Below are positions 3,868 through 5,367 of a stretch of 5,367 nt of DNA, in pieces. The DNA is from an uncultured Eubacteriales bacterium. Lineage in GTDB: Bacteria > Bacillota > Clostridia > Peptostreptococcales > Anaerovoracaceae. Where the stretch lies: positions 1-5,367 of the forward strand of contig CADBFL010000141.1 in NCBI GenBank assembly GCA_902793875.1. Reading direction: 5' to 3'. A program made the translations under genes and the position numbers. Numbering within the stretch: position 1 is the stretch's first letter; each line of letters starts with the position of its first letter. Below the pieces are notes generated by a model. It saw only the letters and a program-made list of their open reading frames with translations. It did no database searches and was not told where the DNA came from.

Positions 3868-5367
3868 CTATTCGGCCGCGTCAGGCGTGCCGTCGCCGCC
3901 GGTCGTGTCAGAAGCCGGCGCTGAAGGCGCGCCGCTCTCGTTGGCGAGCTTGGTCAGATAGCTCTCGAGCTGGTTGATGTACTTGCCGTAGCCCTCCCAG
4001 TCGCCGTTCTTCTGGCACTCGATGGCCTTGTCGTATGCATTCTGGGCCTTGAGGACGAGCGATCTTACATCATCGCTCTGATCTCCCTGGCCGTCGTTGA
4101 TGCTTCCCACGTCATTGCCGGCGTCACCCGCATTGCCTCCGAAGAGGCTCAGCAGGGCCTCGGCCAGAGTAGGCTCGTAAGCGATCTTGTCCTGGTAGGC
4201 AACGATGACTCGCTTTACCTCCGGGATAGCCTGGTTCGTGGCCTCAAGATACACAGGCTCGACGTACAGCAGCGATGTGCCGATAGGTATTACGAAGAGA
4301 TCTCCTCTCTTGTAGGTGGTCCCGGACGATTTCCACAGCGAGAACTCCTTGGATATCTCGGTGTTCTGGTCGATCTGGGCCTCTATCTGCATCGGGCCGT
4401 AGATGGTCTTGTTCTTCGGCATCGTGTACACGATCAGCTGACCGTAGTTGTCGCCGTCATTGCGGCCCATCATGATGGCCGTCATGTTCTGCTTGGACTT
4501 CGGAGTGAACGGCACCATGTTGATGAACTCGGCGCCCTCTTCAGTGTCAGGCAGGTTGAATACGTAGTAGCTCGGATCCATTTCGACATCCTCTGTGCCG
4601 TAGATCTGATGCGCGATATCCCAGAGGTCCTCCTTCTGGTAGAAGACCTTGACCTCGTCCATGTGGTACTTGGAATATACCTGCGCCTGGATCTTGAACA
4701 TGGCGTTCGGATATCTCAGGTGGCTCTTCAGTTCTTCAGGGATCTGATCCTTGGTCTTGAACAGCTTAGGATAGATCTTCCTGTATGTCTGAGCGATCGG
4801 GTCCTCCTCATCCACGATGTAGAAGTCGACGCTTCCGTCATAGGCGTCGACCACGACCTTGACGGAGTTTCTGATGTAGTTCGTCAGATTGACGCCCTCT
4901 TCCTGGTACGGCTCGGAGTACGGATACTTGCTGCTTGTAGTGTATGCGTCGATTATCCAGTAGAGCTTGCCGTCCACGATCGTCATGTACGGATCCTCTT
5001 CATACGAGAGATACGGCATCACCTTTTCGACCCTGCTCACGACATCCCTGATGTACATGATCTTGGACTGCGAAGTGATATTGGACGAAACGAGTATGTT
5101 GACGCTTCCCTCCCTGATGGCGAAGAGCAGCCTGTTGAGCAGGTTGAGCTTGATGCCCGTCTTTCCTTCATACGAGGTGTATTTGTTCTCGCTTCCGTCC
5201 GGATAGTCGAACTCGGCTTCCTTTGTATTTACGATGACGTAGTCCTTCGAAAGCTCGCCGAAGTAGATCTCAGGTCTGTCGATCTTCAGCTCTTCCACAT
5301 TGGTCTCAGGCGGGATGTTGCCCTCGATAACGTCAGGCTGACCCGACGAAGTGACCTTGTCGACCTG
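3868..5367 (-). CDS. UPF0182 (COG1615) family protein, C-terminal 499 residues, 5' end off the window
   Basis: The frame is open from the right edge to the TAG at 3868-3870. A GTG at 5298 lies inside the frame, but 23 further codons upstream (including GNIPPETN) continue the protein, so it is not the start. UPF0182 proteins are about 900-1000 residues: several N-terminal membrane helices, then a large domain predicted outside the membrane. Only the latter is seen here. Fragment residues 31-38 are RPEIYFGE and 42-49 DYVIVNTK. Then follow AYTTSSKYPYSEP, NYIRNSVKVVVDAYDGSVDFY, RYPNAMFKIQAQVYSKYHM, GPMQIEAQID, and LLYVEPVYLEA with VKRVIVAY, all typical of the family. After ALLSLFG comes a Gly/Asp-rich linker, then a helical segment (AYDKAIECQKNGDWEGYGKY) and a low-complexity Ala/Pro/Thr/Gly tail. 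No membrane segment or catalytic motif is visible. The function of the family is not established; its position before glnA with a 116-bp gap does not settle a role. Confidence 0.93.
   Translation of the reverse strand, partial: QVDKVTSSGQPDVIEGNIPPETNVEELKIDRPEIYFGELSKDYVIVNTKEAEFDYPDGSENKYTSYEGKTGIKLNLLNRLLFAIREGSVNILVSSNITSQSKIMYIRDVVSRVEKVMPYLSYEEDPYMTIVDGKLYWIIDAYTTSSKYPYSEPYQEEGVNLTNYIRNSVKVVVDAYDGSVDFYIVDEEDPIAQTYRKIYPKLFKTKDQIPEELKSHLRYPNAMFKIQAQVYSKYHMDEVKVFYQKEDLWDIAHQIYGTEDVEMDPSYYVFNLPDTEEGAEFINMVPFTPKSKQNMTAIMMGRNDGDNYGQLIVYTMPKNKTIYGPMQIEAQIDQNTEISKEFSLWKSSGTTYKRGDLFVIPIGTSLLYVEPVYLEATNQAIPEVKRVIVAYQDKIAYEPTLAEALLSLFGGNAGDAGNDVGSINDGQGDQSDDVRSLVLKAQNAYDKAIECQKNGDWEGYGKYINQLESYLTKLANESGAPSAPASDTTGGDGTPDAAE

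Noticed and set aside
3868..5298. Start of the UPF0182 gene at the GTG at 5298
   Set aside because: The frame stays open upstream to the window edge, and those codons (GNIPPETN) continue family-like sequence. The family is also about twice this length with N-terminal membrane helices.

Overview
The window reads as bacterial chromosome, most likely from an anaerobic member of the Bacillota (Clostridia and relatives) with a moderately GC-rich genome. This is inferred from the gene families: a UPF0182 membrane protein, a long glutamine synthetase of about 640 residues without the usual adenylylation segment, and a bacterial seryl-tRNA synthetase. No gene here fixes the genus.

All three recognisable genes lie on the minus strand. 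In transcription order, right to left, they are: the C-terminal half of a UPF0182 (COG1615) protein running off the right edge (3868-5367); glutamine synthetase glnA (1826-3751); and seryl-tRNA synthetase serS (443-1736). The gaps are 116 bp and 89 bp. Both complete genes have clear Shine-Dalgarno sequences. The two gaps hold only weak hairpin and promoter-like signals, so read-through between genes is possible but not shown. Functionally this is housekeeping: nitrogen assimilation, tRNA charging and an envelope protein of unknown role. serS is broken by a perfect 19-bp tandem duplication (758-795) that shifts the frame just before the C-terminal part of the active site. Removing one copy restores a normal 424-residue enzyme, so this is either a sequencing/assembly error or a very recent mutation.

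The leftmost 442 bp hold no supportable gene but are highly structured. Four 37-bp units (68-104, 151-187, 204-240, 286-322) each consist of a 9-bp arm, a 19-bp core that differs in every unit, and the inverted arm. All eight arms fit TYATNCACA, which is close to the DnaA-box consensus TTATNCACA; one arm (232-240) is an exact match. The area is AT-rich and lies downstream of serS, a gene found near the replication origin in Bacillus subtilis. Some units are also followed by T-runs and could act as terminator hairpins. Between this array and serS lies a tract of eleven TGAYS pentamers (376-430) containing five GATC sites. This non-coding block is the most interesting part of the window. An origin-type or DnaA-binding cluster and a set of RNA hairpins are the two leading explanations.
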